From Clostridiales bacterium (GTDB lineage: Bacteria > Bacillota > Clostridia > Christensenellales > CAG-314): 64,000 nt of DNA. Under the pieces are notes generated by a model. It saw nothing but the letters and a program-made list of their open reading frames with translations. It had not been told where the DNA came from and made no database searches. The DNA lies in assembly GCA_022508345.1 (NCBI GenBank), contig JAFLVK010000002.1:248001-312000 (forward strand), given 5' to 3'. How positions within the stretch are numbered: position 1 is the first letter of the stretch; every line of letters starts with the position of its first letter. This document shows, one piece after another, positions 52,497 to 62,153 of this stretch. A program made the translations under genes and the position numbers.

Positions 52497-53399
52497 TTAC
52501 AGTATATTAAACATATCGTGCAACAAGTAGATTAGCCCGTACATCACAACCTGGCTAATGAAGTACACCCACAGAGAGCGTCTTCCGCAAAATGTAACAG
52601 GCGAAACGTACTTCGGATTGACAGATGGGAAGATACTTTTGCGTTCGCGGTAAATTGCTTTGCCCAGCACTACACCCACCAAAAACCAACCGAAATCGGG
52701 CAGGAAACTGAGGTAATCGCCACCGTACATAAACTTGCGGATAACGGCGTTGCGCCATTCGCTTTCGCCGAAAATCAGATTGAGCCAATTGACGTGCATG
52801 TATTTAGCGCAGTGTCCCAGCACCAACGCTGTCATGGTAATGGCGAAGAAAATCACGCCGAATATATTTTTTTGCCAGTTTTTAGTAAGCTTACTCCATA
52901 TCCACTCGATAACCGTGTACAGCAGCACCGACAGTGCAACGACGTGAATGACGTTGAAGTAGATTGTCAATTCTTCCTTTATCACTGCAGAGATGACGTA
53001 GGTTACAACAGAAAAAAGAATTGCAAAGGCGCACATCTTGATTGCACGCTTGCCGTTACTGCGGGAAAAACTGCAAGACACACCGCTTGTCAGTACAAAC
53101 ATGGTAACGAAAACGTCATGCGTTACGTTTCTTAACGCACCGCTGTAGTAAGCACTGCCCAATTTATACAGCCACTGAAACAGTGCCGTGTTGTAATCCG
53201 ATCTAAACCCGTAGTACACGTCCCACATGAAGTGGTCCCACACCACAAACAGTATCATCAAGCCGCGCACAAAGTCCACTTCCCATATGCGTTCACGCTT
53301 GGGAGTAGCTGCAAGCTCGTTTATTTCCGCTTCTACCTGTTCCGGAGTAGGTTGCTCGGATATAACATTATTCTTTTGTTCTTTGTTCTTTTTTCTCAT
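52497..53399 (-). CDS. Membrane acyltransferase, heparan-alpha-glucosaminide N-acetyltransferase-like (DUF1624)
   Basis: The roughly 300-aa protein has a charged N-terminus and about eight membrane helices. The hallmark VDFVRGLMILFVVWDHFMWD at the first helix is typical of the HGSNAT/DUF1624 membrane acyltransferases, whose conserved His in WDH is thought to be catalytic. In bacteria these may acetylate cell-wall or surface sugars. The ATG at 53399 is used because the longer reading from 53453 would run into mnmA. It follows mnmA by 14 bases. Confidence 0.8.
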   Translation of the reverse strand: MRKKNKEQKNNVISEQPTPEQVEAEINELAATPKRERIWEVDFVRGLMILFVVWDHFMWDVYYGFRSDYNTALFQWLYKLGSAYYSGALRNVTHDVFVTMFVLTSGVSCSFSRSNGKRAIKMCAFAILFSVVTYVISAVIKEELTIYFNVIHVVALSVLLYTVIEWIWSKLTKNWQKNIFGVIFFAITMTALVLGHCAKYMHVNWLNLIFGESEWRNAVIRKFMYGGDYLSFLPDFGWFLVGVVLGKAIYRERKSIFPSVNPKYVSPVTFCGRRSLWVYFISQVVMYGLIYLLHDMFNIL

Positions 53400-53413
53400 A
53401 TTTTTGTAAAATT

Positions 53414-54487
<1,074 letters not shown>

Positions 54488-54508
54488 TTAGTTAAGTTAA
54501 TTCGTTTT

Positions 54509-55930
54509 TCAAGATTTTTTCATTGCGCGCCGTTGCTCTGCCGACCGCACAAGACGTTTCAATGTGTCGATTGTATCGTCGTTGTTTTCGGTGGTCATTA
54601 CAACTTCAAGCAGCTCTTCCGTTGCCTGCACGGTGTCTTCGCGCGAAAGCATACGTCTGACAAGGTACATGCCCTCCAGCTGAGCTTGATTAAGCAACAG
54701 CTCTTCACGGCGTGTTCCGCTGCGGTTGAGGTCCACCGCCGGGAAAATACGCTTTTCGCTCATACGGCGATCCAGCTGAATTTCCATGTTGCCTGTGCCC
54801 TTGAACTCCTCGTAAATGATGTCGTCCATCTTGCTACCGGTATCAATGAGGGCTGTGGCAAGTATTGTAAGGCTACCGCCGTTACGCGTGTTTCTGCCTG
54901 CGCCAAACATCTTTTTGGGTTCCTGAAGTGCTGCAATGTCCAGTCCGCCGGTGAGCGTCCTGCCCGTTTGTTCGGCAATTTGGTTGTAAGCGCGGCCAAG
55001 GCGTGTAATGCTGTCCATCAGTATCATTACGTCCTGACCTTGCTCCACCCTGCGTTTGGCGTTTGCAAATACCAGCTCGGCAACACGGCAGTGATTTTGC
55101 GGTTGTTGGTCGAACGTGGAATACACCACCTCGCAATCTACGCTTTCCTTGAAGTCGGTAACCTCTTCGGGACGTTCGTCAATGAGCAACACCGTCAAGT
55201 GAACTTCAGGGTGATTAGCTTTGACCGCCATTGCAATCTTTTTGAGGAGAATGGTTTTGCCCGTCTTGGGCGGGGCAACAATAAGCCCGCGCTGTCCCTT
55301 GCCGATGGGCGCAACCAAATCCAATACGCGCAAAGAGTAGTCGCTCTTGTCCGTACGCATGTTGATACGCTTGTTGGGGAAGCAAGGCTCCAACGCTTCA
55401 AACGGAACACGTTGAATGTTGTTGCAAGGGGTATCGTTGATTTCGTCAATGAAAATTACCGTCGGGGCCTGTCTGTCGGGGTACTGGCGGATAGCCACCT
55501 TAAGCTTGTCGCCCGATTGCACTTTCATTCGGCTTATCATGTTTGCGGAAACGTAGTAATCCTTGTTGGGCGTAGATGAGTAGTTGTTGGTGCGCACAAA
55601 GCCGTAGCCACCCTCAGCGTTGATTTCCAGTATTCCCGTACGGGGCAGGCTGGGGTCTACGTTGTCGGATGATGTTGCTTCTTCCTTGCCGTCGTATTCC
55701 AACATCGGCCTTGAAACCTTGTCCACGTCTCTGGGCGGACGTCCGCTTCTGATGGGAATTTCGGCGTCAATTTCCCCCTTAAGTCTGCCCACAATCACCT
55801 TGATAAGCTCGTCGCGCTTGCGGCTCTTGGGGAACAAATCGACACTGCGCGCTATTTTGCGCAAATCATGTACGTTGAGGTCGGGTAGGCTCGCCAAAAA
55901 CTCCTCTACTGTCGCAAATTTAATAGACAT
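54509..55930 (-). CDS. rho: Transcription termination factor Rho
   Basis: Rho is the hexameric RNA helicase that ends transcription of untranslated RNA. In order: N-terminal helical Rho-N domain (to about 45), a variable linker, the cold-shock RNA-binding domain (GILEINAEGGYGFVR), and the ATPase domain with P-loop APPKTGKT (219-226), VLLIDERPEEVTD, ILMDSITRLGRAYN and the Q-loop/R-loop region. The ATG at 55930 has AGGAGG upstream; the longer frame to 56038 is leader. The 140-nt leader may allow autoregulation. Confidence 0.97.
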   Translation of the reverse strand: MSIKFATVEEFLASLPDLNVHDLRKIARSVDLFPKSRKRDELIKVIVGRLKGEIDAEIPIRSGRPPRDVDKVSRPMLEYDGKEEATSSDNVDPSLPRTGILEINAEGGYGFVRTNNYSSTPNKDYYVSANMISRMKVQSGDKLKVAIRQYPDRQAPTVIFIDEINDTPCNNIQRVPFEALEPCFPNKRINMRTDKSDYSLRVLDLVAPIGKGQRGLIVAPPKTGKTILLKKIAMAVKANHPEVHLTVLLIDERPEEVTDFKESVDCEVVYSTFDQQPQNHCRVAELVFANAKRRVEQGQDVMILMDSITRLGRAYNQIAEQTGRTLTGGLDIAALQEPKKMFGAGRNTRNGGSLTILATALIDTGSKMDDIIYEEFKGTGNMEIQLDRRMSEKRIFPAVDLNRSGTRREELLLNQAQLEGMYLVRRMLSREDTVQATEELLEVVMTTENNDDTIDTLKRLVRSAEQRRAMKKS

Positions 55931-56077
55931 GTAATCCTCCTGAAAAAAGCAAAAAATCCGTATTGACGGTAACTTACGAAATGTTAAAAGTAATACACAA
56001 ATAAAAAGGTAATGACGTCCTACTAAAACAAAAAACAAACGATAACATTAAATAGACGTCGCAAAATCTTTTTACTT

Positions 56078-56106
56078 ATTTTAGTATATATTTTAGTCTT
56101 TGTCAA
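56078..56106 (-). promoter_or_regulatory. rho promoter
   Basis: Leftward TTGACA (56106-56101), 17 nt, TAAAAT (56083-56078). The leader of about 140 nt carries two GACGTC palindromes (near 55.99 and 56.06 kb) and U-rich stretches. The rest of the 329-base gap (56110-56212) shows nothing I can name. Confidence 0.8.
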
Positions 56107-56212
56107 CATCAATGATACCCAAAATTTTGTAGAAACACAGTGTTATTTGTAAATTAAAGCTGATAAAAACCGCAAATATTACAAGCCGATACCGCTTGCT
56201 ACACAAACAATA

Positions 56213-56245
56213 TAAAATGCGTAGAAGGTTGCCTCTACGCATTTG
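56213..56245 (-). terminator. Terminator after yfcE
   Basis: Leftward AAATGCGTAGA/TCTACGCATTT stem with an 8-nt loop, followed by TTTTAT. It ends the tmk-holB-ricT-yfcE series. Confidence 0.85.
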
Positions 56246-56259
56246 TTGTGAATATAAAC

Positions 56260-56796
56260 TTAGTTGAATTGTTGTGTTAAGATAACCTTGTCGTCAAAGT
56301 CGTAAATAGTTGCGCCCTGTTCGTCAATGATACAGTAGGCAGACGTATCCTTGGGGAGGCTTGCGCTGCTGACGTTAATGCAATACACGCCGTCAACTAC
56401 TGTGCAATCGTTCACGTGGAAATGTCCGTAAACTACAACGTCACCTTGACTTACCATTGGCAAGGAATGCTTGTTGTAAATGTGTCCGTGAGTGAGAAAC
56501 AGCCTGCGTTTGCCCAGTGGAATGATATTGTGCGGAACAATTGGAAACTTGCTTATCATTTGATCCACGTCGCTGTCGCAATTGCCCTGTACCGACATAA
56601 CCTTGGCGGAAATAGCGTTGAGCATCTCCGCTACCTTCATTGGCGCGTAGTCCTTGGGTAAGGGATTGCGCGGCCCGTGATTGTACACGTCGCCCAGCAG
56701 TATCAGCATATCCGCATTTGATTTGTTGAACTTGTCTATTACGCGCTCGGTGTAAAATGCCGAGCCGTGCAAGTCCGTTGCAATAAAAAGCTTCAT
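56260..56796 (-). CDS. yfcE: YfcE-family phosphodiesterase
   Basis: The 178-aa cytoplasmic metallophosphoesterase has the motif set DLHG (a variant of DxHG), LGDVYNHG, GNCDSD, LTHGH and GHFHV. YfcE proteins cleave phosphodiester test substrates; the natural substrate is unknown. GGAG precedes the ATG, and it lies 12 bases after ricT, last in the operon. Confidence 0.92.
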   Translation of the reverse strand: MKLFIATDLHGSAFYTERVIDKFNKSNADMLILLGDVYNHGPRNPLPKDYAPMKVAEMLNAISAKVMSVQGNCDSDVDQMISKFPIVPHNIIPLGKRRLFLTHGHIYNKHSLPMVSQGDVVVYGHFHVNDCTVVDGVYCINVSSASLPKDTSAYCIIDEQGATIYDFDDKVILTQQFN

Positions 56797-56808
56797 ATCT
56801 GCGCTCCC

Positions 56809-57717
56809 TTATTCTTCGGTGTCGGGCAAAATATCTGTGTCGTCCTCATCCGTTTCGCCGTCGTTAGCTTGACAGCCATTGCACGTTGCGCATTTGTCGG
56901 GGTACACGGGGGTGATACCCAGCTGTTCAAGGTTGTATTCGTCGTTAACAACGCTTTCGTCCGCCAACGTCGTTTTTACCACCACTGTTTGACGCAATAC
57001 GTCAATACTTGCAACAACACCGCGCCCCTTGGGCGTATCTATTTCGCTACCTATCTTGGGCATGAACTTGAGTGTATCGGCGTAGTAGTCGTCCTCGAAC
57101 TTCAAGCAACACATGAGCCTACCGCACAAGCCGGAAATTTTGCCGGGGTTAAGGGACAATCCTTGGTGCTTAGCCATCTTGATGGAAACACGTTCGAAGT
57201 CTTTCATGTAGTCGTTACAGCAGCACACTCTGCCGCAAGGACCCAAGCCGCCCTTCATCTTGCATTCGTCGCGTATGCCTATCTGACGGAGCTCAATGCG
57301 CATGTGGAAGCTAGCCGCAAGATCCTTTACAAGGTCGCGGAAGTCTATGCGGTTGTCCGACGTGAAATAGAACACCACCTTGCTGTTGTCAAATGTGAAC
57401 TCGGCATCTACAAACTTCATGTCCAGCTTGCGCTTGTTTGCCATTTCCTGCGCCGTCCTGATTGAGCTGTGGCGTTTGTTGACAATTTCTTCGTGTCTTT
57501 GTGTATCCTCTTCGGTTGCCTTCCTCACAACGGGCTTCAGTTCGCCCTTGATTTCCTCGTCAGGCACTTCCTTGTTGGCAACGGCTACTGTGCCGTATTC
57601 CGCACCGCGAGCAGTTTCCACTATTACGCCCTCGCCCTTTTCAAAGGTAAGTCCGTTGGGCGCAAAGTAGTACAGCTTGCCAGGTTCTTTAAATTTAATT
57701 CCTACTATTTCCGACAT
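56809..57717 (-). CDS. ricT: PSP1-domain protein RicT/YaaT
   Basis: RicT is part of the Y-complex (RicA, RicF, RicT) that aids RNase Y and RNA maturation in Bacillus. The 302-aa protein has the PSP1 C-terminal domain and conserved cysteines (CGRVCCCND, GLCGRLMCCLKFE), which bind iron-sulfur clusters in the Bacillus complex. An extra C-terminal tail carries CATCNGC and many acidic residues. It overlaps holB by 13 bases. The tmk-holB-ricT order is conserved in Bacillota. Confidence 0.93.
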   Translation of the reverse strand: MSEIVGIKFKEPGKLYYFAPNGLTFEKGEGVIVETARGAEYGTVAVANKEVPDEEIKGELKPVVRKATEEDTQRHEEIVNKRHSSIRTAQEMANKRKLDMKFVDAEFTFDNSKVVFYFTSDNRIDFRDLVKDLAASFHMRIELRQIGIRDECKMKGGLGPCGRVCCCNDYMKDFERVSIKMAKHQGLSLNPGKISGLCGRLMCCLKFEDDYYADTLKFMPKIGSEIDTPKGRGVVASIDVLRQTVVVKTTLADESVVNDEYNLEQLGITPVYPDKCATCNGCQANDGETDEDDTDILPDTEE

Positions 57718-58688
57718 CTGTATCGTATCTCCAATATCGTATTTAACAGTTGGTCGATTACAACGGTAACATTTCCGTTGTCGTCCAGCCTCTTTTTAGC
57801 AGCGTTTATTTTTTCTATACAAATCTCACACGCTTCCAGCGTGTAGTATGAGCAAATTTGGTCAATAGTATCTTTTAGGTGAGGCAGCATGCACAGGCTA
57901 GGCTGAAGCCTATACACGATGCTTTCGTAAAGTAGCGTTGTCAAAAAGCCCAAGCAGTCGTAAACGTAATCTTTGTTGGAAAGGATAACGGATGCGAACT
58001 TTAGGGCGTTTTTGGTAGATGTCATTTGCGTAGCCACGTCAATAGCCGCGTCGTACGCTTCAAATATTGCGGGGTTGGCAAGTATGCGCTCGCCGGTATT
58101 CACACTACCGCCGGACATCGCCGCAGCCATTTCGCAGGAAGTGAGGTTGAAGCTTTTTTCAAGCAGTGCCTGGCGAACTTCCTCCACCGTAAGCTTGGTT
58201 TGCTTGAGAATTTGACACCTACTGCGCACAGTGGGCAACAATGCCTCTGCATCGGTAACACCTACGAAAATGTAAACATTAGGGGTAGGCTCCTCCAATG
58301 TTTTTAACAGCTTGTTTTGCCACAGCTCACTGCCCACACCCGATGTGGAGTTGGACGCGTCCACCAAAAACACGCGTTGATTGCTTGTGTCTACGGGGCG
58401 CTTGTAGCTTTCTTCAACAAGATACGCCATATCCGCAACACTCAGACGCGCTTTTGCCGTATCAAGAGGCAGCCGAATAACGTCCTGGTGGCTGTTATCC
58501 TTCACCTTTTTGCAGGCTTCGCAGTCGTCTCCAACGTGGTTTGCGCACATGGTTACAATTGCGCACTCGGTAAGCAAGCTTGGCAAGTACTGCCTTTCGC
58601 CCACTACAATGTACGCGTGAACGGCGTGCCCTTCCTTAAAAGCCGTTGAAAGATACCATCCGACGTTTTTGTCAAAAGCGGTCATCAT
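57705..58688 (-). CDS. holB: DNA polymerase III delta' subunit
   Basis: HolB is the stator of the clamp loader. The 327-aa protein has the delta'-type zinc cysteines (Cys42, Cys48, Cys56, Cys59), a degenerate P-loop, the segment LLKTLEEPTPNVYIFV, and the sensor VRSRCQ. Length is normal. Its ATG overlaps the tmk stop codon. Together with holA at 4.4-5.4 kb, two clamp-loader subunits are encoded in this window. Confidence 0.95.
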   Translation of the reverse strand: MMTAFDKNVGWYLSTAFKEGHAVHAYIVVGERQYLPSLLTECAIVTMCANHVGDDCEACKKVKDNSHQDVIRLPLDTAKARLSVADMAYLVEESYKRPVDTSNQRVFLVDASNSTSGVGSELWQNKLLKTLEEPTPNVYIFVGVTDAEALLPTVRSRCQILKQTKLTVEEVRQALLEKSFNLTSCEMAAAMSGGSVNTGERILANPAIFEAYDAAIDVATQMTSTKNALKFASVILSNKDYVYDCLGFLTTLLYESIVYRLQPSLCMLPHLKDTIDQICSYYTLEACEICIEKINAAKKRLDDNGNVTVVIDQLLNTILEIRYRCRK

Positions 58689-59311
58689 TTCAAAATTCCC
58701 CTGCGAACAAGTATCTCGCGGAGTTTTTCTTGCGTTTGCTCTTTCGTGCCCGACGCGTCGATAACCTCAAACTGTTCGGGGTGCTCGGCGATGAGCTTTT
58801 TGTAGCCCTCGTACACGCTAACGTGGAAAGCGTAGTCCACCGCCTCCATACGGTCGGTTTTGTCTGCGCCTCCCTTGCGCTTGAAAGCCTGTTCGGGGGA
58901 CAAATCGAGAAAGATTGTAAACTCGGGCATGTATTCGCCAACGGCAATTTCGTTGAGTTTGACAATCTTGTCCAGTCCCAAGCCGCGGGCTATACCCTGG
59001 TAAACGTAGGAGGAATGCACAAAACGGTCGCAAAATACCACCTTGCCCTGTGAAAGTTGCGGCTTTACAATGTCTTTGAGGTGCTGAATACGGGACGCCG
59101 CGTACAAAAATGCTTCGCACATGTCGTCCATTGCACTGTTGTTGGCATCAAGTAGAATGCGGCGAATCTGCTCGGCAATGTCGCTGCCGCCCGGCTCACG
59201 GGTGAAAACCACGTTATTGAAACCGTTTTCTTCGCAATACTGTTTGAGCATTCTCGTCTGATACGTTTTGCCGACGCCTTCGCAGCCTTCAATGGTAATA
59301 AAATTGCGCAT
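58685..59311 (-). CDS. tmk: Thymidylate kinase
   Basis: Tmk phosphorylates dTMP to dTDP. The P-loop GCEGVGKT (residues 9-16), the DR(Y/F)-type motif CDRFVHSSYVYQG and LDLSPEQAFKRKG are intact. At 208 aa the length is normal. The ATG at 59311 has GGAG upstream; the longer frame to 59374 has none. It heads a leftward operon with holB, ricT and yfcE. In Bacillus yaaQ and yaaR lie between tmk and holB; here they are missing. Confidence 0.95.
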   Translation of the reverse strand: MRNFITIEGCEGVGKTYQTRMLKQYCEENGFNNVVFTREPGGSDIAEQIRRILLDANNSAMDDMCEAFLYAASRIQHLKDIVKPQLSQGKVVFCDRFVHSSYVYQGIARGLGLDKIVKLNEIAVGEYMPEFTIFLDLSPEQAFKRKGGADKTDRMEAVDYAFHVSVYEGYKKLIAEHPEQFEVIDASGTKEQTQEKLREILVRRGILK

Positions 59312-59395
59312 AATTTCTCCTGTTGTGCTCAAGCCTCTGTGGCTGGTAAAACACTTAGAGATATCATACCACAATTTTTACAATCTTTCAAGTCA

Positions 59396-59424
59396 TTGAC
59401 AAGCAGGAGTAAAAAAAGTATAAT
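59396..59424 (+). promoter_or_regulatory. Promoter of the MGMT-like operon
   Basis: TTGACA (59396-59401), 17 nt, TATAAT (59419-59424): a perfect consensus. It yields a 165-nt leader starting with a hairpin (GTGTGC 59438-59443 with GCACAC 59460-59465). Confidence 0.85.
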
Positions 59425-59595
59425 GGACTCGGGTATTGTGTGCAAAACGGCTTCGCTTCGCACACGCACACTTTTAGTTATTAGACGAAAGATAACTGTG
59501 TGCATGTGCTTGTTGCAGATTGTTTTGCTACCCAACACCCTCGCCCCTGCAATGGCAATCTGCTACACTTGTTTGCGGTGTGTACATTTTTCAAT

Positions 59596-59904
59596 ATGAG
59601 CGATTTTTTCAATAAAGTATATGAAATAGTCAAGCAGATACCGCGTGGCTCAGTTACAACCTACGGCACCATTGCGCGCCTGTGCGGAAACAAGCGGATG
59701 TCGCGTCAGGTGGGATGGGCATTGCACGTCAATCCCGAGCCGTTTGTAATTCCGTGCCACCGCGTGGTTAACCGAGAGGGGAAGCTATCGGGTGCATTTG
59801 CATTTGGCGGCAAAAACGTCCAACACGACTTGCTTGCCGATGAGGGCGTGGAATTTACCGATTACGACACAGTAAATATATCCAAACATCTTTGGGAGGG
59901 TTGA
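59596..59904 (+). CDS. MGMT-like protein (alkyltransferase DNA-binding domain)
   Basis: The 102-aa protein is only the DNA-binding/active-site domain of O6-alkylguanine-DNA alkyltransferase: VTTYGTIARLCG, RQVGWALHVNP, and IPCHRVVNREG with the reactive cysteine present. Short proteins of this kind include alkyltransferase-like (ATL) proteins, but those lack the cysteine, so this one may transfer alkyl groups. The ATG at 59596 is chosen from homology; no strong ribosome binding site is seen. It heads an operon with two small proteins; gaps are 1 and 14 bases. Confidence 0.85.
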   Translation: MSDFFNKVYEIVKQIPRGSVTTYGTIARLCGNKRMSRQVGWALHVNPEPFVIPCHRVVNREGKLSGAFAFGGKNVQHDLLADEGVEFTDYDTVNISKHLWEG

Positions 59905-59905
59905 A

Positions 59906-60271
59906 ATGCTAGACAAAAAAACCGACACAGTACTGGAGCTGCTAACCAAAAAGGTAGGCAACAGCTACAAGGTTCTCAACAAGACGCAATTACTGGAAGA
60001 GCTGCCAGACAAGCTCAACATAGATATGCAAGGGCTACTTGGCATAATCACGTTTTTGAAGGAAAACGAATACGTCGACGTCAAGTACCAGGATAAGGAA
60101 GAGATTTGCATAACCACCACCGTCAAGGCAGAAAGCTACGTGGAAGGGGAAAAAAACATCACACAAAAGGCAAAAATTACCAACGGACAGGTAGGGCTGC
60201 TAATGCTGGGAGTATTTCTTGCGGCGTTTTTCGGAGCGTTTGCGGCAATGCTAATAGGCAAGCTGTTTTGA
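59906..60271 (+). CDS. Small winged-helix-like protein with C-terminal membrane helix (first of a pair)
   Basis: The 121-aa protein has an N-terminal helical domain (about 1-75) that resembles a winged helix, ending in YVDVKYQDKEE. A linker follows, then one C-terminal membrane helix (about 97-119). GGGAGG lies upstream at 5 bases. The next gene has the same layout, so the two may be diverged duplicates forming a membrane-bound pair. Function unknown. Confidence 0.6.
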   Translation: MLDKKTDTVLELLTKKVGNSYKVLNKTQLLEELPDKLNIDMQGLLGIITFLKENEYVDVKYQDKEEICITTTVKAESYVEGEKNITQKAKITNGQVGLLMLGVFLAAFFGAFAAMLIGKLF

Positions 60272-60285
60272 TATAAGGAGTACGT

Positions 60286-60654
60286 ATGCTTAACAGAAAA
60301 GAAATTGCAGTAATGCGCGTGATATACGACTTGTGCAGTAAAAATAACGACAGCGGGATAATAGCCGACGACTTTATCATACAAAGCACGCCGGAGAAGT
60401 TCAAGCTAACCGCCTCCAAGGTGGACACGATACTCAACCAACTGGAATACGACGGATACTTTGAATGTACCAAGTCGGAAAGAAATGGGGAAACGGTAAA
60501 CGTGGTCACGCTCAAGCAAAAGGGCAAGGCGTTCAAGCGCGAGCTGATACAGCGCCGCCGAGAGCTAATCAACACCACTGTGTGGAGGGTAGTTTTTGCC
60601 GCACTGGGTGCTGTGGTCGCACTTGTGGTCAACAAAATTCTAAACAGTTTATAA
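60286..60654 (+). CDS. Small winged-helix-like protein with C-terminal membrane helix (second of a pair)
   Basis: The 122-aa protein repeats the architecture of its upstream neighbour: an N-terminal helical/winged-helix-like domain (DTILNQLEYDGYFECTKSE, with a YVTLKQKGKAF-type end) and a C-terminal membrane helix (about 99-116). AAGGAG precedes the ATG. It is the last gene before a strong repeated-type terminator. Function unknown; membrane-tethered DNA binding is a guess. Confidence 0.6.
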   Translation: MLNRKEIAVMRVIYDLCSKNNDSGIIADDFIIQSTPEKFKLTASKVDTILNQLEYDGYFECTKSERNGETVNVVTLKQKGKAFKRELIQRRRELINTTVWRVVFAALGAVVALVVNKILNSL

Positions 60655-60683
60655 TCTTTATCTCCTCAGTATGTAAACAGACA

Positions 60684-60718
60684 GCTCCCCTTGATACAAA
60701 CAAGGGGAGCCTTTTTTC
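60684..60718 (+). terminator. Repeated-type terminator, copy 2
   Basis: GCTCCCCTTG pairs with CAAGGGGAGC around ATACAAA, followed by six Ts. The hairpin is the same as that at 44976 (opposite strand), including the loop. Confidence 0.92.
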
Positions 60719-60769
60719 TTAAATTTTATTTTATTGTAGTTGTTTTCATCGAAATTACTTGCACTCAAG

Positions 60770-60895
60770 CTTGAAGCGGTTAGAAGCGAGCAAGACGAGG
60801 CAAACGAGCATTTTCGAGGGGAGTGTACTAGGCGTACACGACCCGAAGAAAAGCGCAGTTTAACAAAGTATTGCGAAGCTTATAAGCGCTTCAAG
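60770..60895. repeat. Intergenic element with TGTAC hairpin (family member 2)
   Basis: The outer stem CTTGAAGCG/CGCTTCAAG (9 bp) encloses AGAAGCGAG, GAGGC, the core TGTAC-TAGGC-GTACA (60824-60838), and then AACAAAG and CGAAGCTTATA. It parallels 48173-48297 block for block, with compensatory changes in both the outer stem and the core stem. The leftward GNAT-like gene ends inside it. Confidence 0.7.
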
Positions 60896-61998
60896 AAGCA
60901 GCGGCGACGCTTATTTTGCACCGCATCAAAGTACTTCCATGCGTTTTGAATGGGTATGTTGTGTTCCAAATTGAGGTTGGTTTCGGCGTGCTCTACGTTG
61001 TCCTTAAGCATGTCGCCCAGCTCCACCAACATTGCTGCACTCAAGCCCTTGTTTTTGTACTCGTCGGTAACGCCGATAACAGCCAAATCCACAACCTTGG
61101 GGTGTTTGATAGCCTTGAGCACCCTGAAAATGCAAGGCAAGGTCAGTCTTCCGCCTGATGGACGAACGGCATCGGATATAGAGGGGAACACTACGCCAAA
61201 CGCCACAATTTTGCCGTTCTCGTCAAATAGCACGCGCAAAAATCTCTTGTCAATCAGCAGCTTAAACTGCGCAATCATAGATTTTTTCAGCCTGTCGGTA
61301 AAGGGAACGGTACCGTAAATTTTGTCGTACGTTTCATCCCAAATATGGAATATATCTTCCGCATATTTGTTAATGAATTGACGTGTATTTCTAGCCTGAC
61401 CGAAATGCAAGTTGTACTTTTGGAGCATCATGTCGCTGATTCTCTTGTACTTGGGGTCGAACCCTCCCGCGGGTGCGCGCAACTGATGCTCTACCCAGTC
61501 CACGTCCTTGCCGTAGCCGCAGTTTTCAATCAATTTTTGGTAATACGGGTAGTTGTACTGCTCCTCAAAGGTGTTCATTTGGTCGAAGCCCTCAATTAGC
61601 AAGCCTTCACGCTCCAAGTCGGAAAAACCAAGCGGTCCTACTATTTCCTCCATTCCTTTACTCTTGGCCCAGTCCTCCACCGCACCAAGAAGGGCATTGG
61701 CAACCTCTTGGTCGTCAATGCTGTCGAAGCGGGTAAAGCGCACCTGTTTCTGCCCCCACTTTTCGTTGGCAGCCTTTTGCAAAATGCCGCTGATACGTCC
61801 AACGATAACGCCATCGCGATATGCGTTGAAGTACACCGCCTCAGCCTGCTCGTAGTACACGTAATCGGGCTTGAATATGTTCATTTCGTCGCCGTAAAGT
61901 GGCGGAACGAAGTACTCGTTGTCTTTGTACAAATTGAGCGGAAACTCAACAAACTGCTTACGTTCTTTTTTTGTTTTTACTTCGCGAATTTCAATCAT
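60880..61998 (-). CDS. GNAT-like acetyltransferase family protein (YghO type)
   Basis: The 372-aa protein starts MIEIREVKTKKERKQFVEFPLNLYK and ends with NKRRRCFLKRL, both features of a widespread uncharacterised family related to GNAT acetyltransferases. The central YRDGVIVGRISGI and AVIGVTDEYKNKGLSAAM stretches look like acyl-CoA-binding strands. GGAG precedes the ATG. Its last 16 bases lie inside a repeat element, which seems to have been tolerated there because it ends the gene in the normal place. Confidence 0.75.
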   Translation of the reverse strand: MIEIREVKTKKERKQFVEFPLNLYKDNEYFVPPLYGDEMNIFKPDYVYYEQAEAVYFNAYRDGVIVGRISGILQKAANEKWGQKQVRFTRFDSIDDQEVANALLGAVEDWAKSKGMEEIVGPLGFSDLEREGLLIEGFDQMNTFEEQYNYPYYQKLIENCGYGKDVDWVEHQLRAPAGGFDPKYKRISDMMLQKYNLHFGQARNTRQFINKYAEDIFHIWDETYDKIYGTVPFTDRLKKSMIAQFKLLIDKRFLRVLFDENGKIVAFGVVFPSISDAVRPSGGRLTLPCIFRVLKAIKHPKVVDLAVIGVTDEYKNKGLSAAMLVELGDMLKDNVEHAETNLNLEHNIPIQNAWKYFDAVQNKRRRCFLKRL

Positions 61999-62098
61999 AA
62001 GTGTTTCTCCTCAAATACGTTACCATATTACCATTTTTATTTGATAATGTCAACAAAGTAAACAAAGGTGAAATTTTAAAGGTAATGTTTGTGGAATA

Positions 62099-62127
62099 TT
62101 GACTAAAAACTTAAATATTGCTAAAAT
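62099..62127 (+). promoter_or_regulatory. plsX promoter
   Basis: TTGACT (62099-62104), 17 nt, TAAAAT (62122-62127). The leader is about 20 nt, with AGAGGTG ahead of the ATG. Confidence 0.8.
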
Positions 62128-62153
62128 GTAGTTGAACATAAAAGAGGTGAAAT

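Noticed and set aside
59339..59599. 86-codon rightward frame overlapping the MGMT start
   Set aside because: It begins upstream of the mapped-by-eye promoter, and its first usable ATG overlaps the -10 box; the product has no likeness to a protein.
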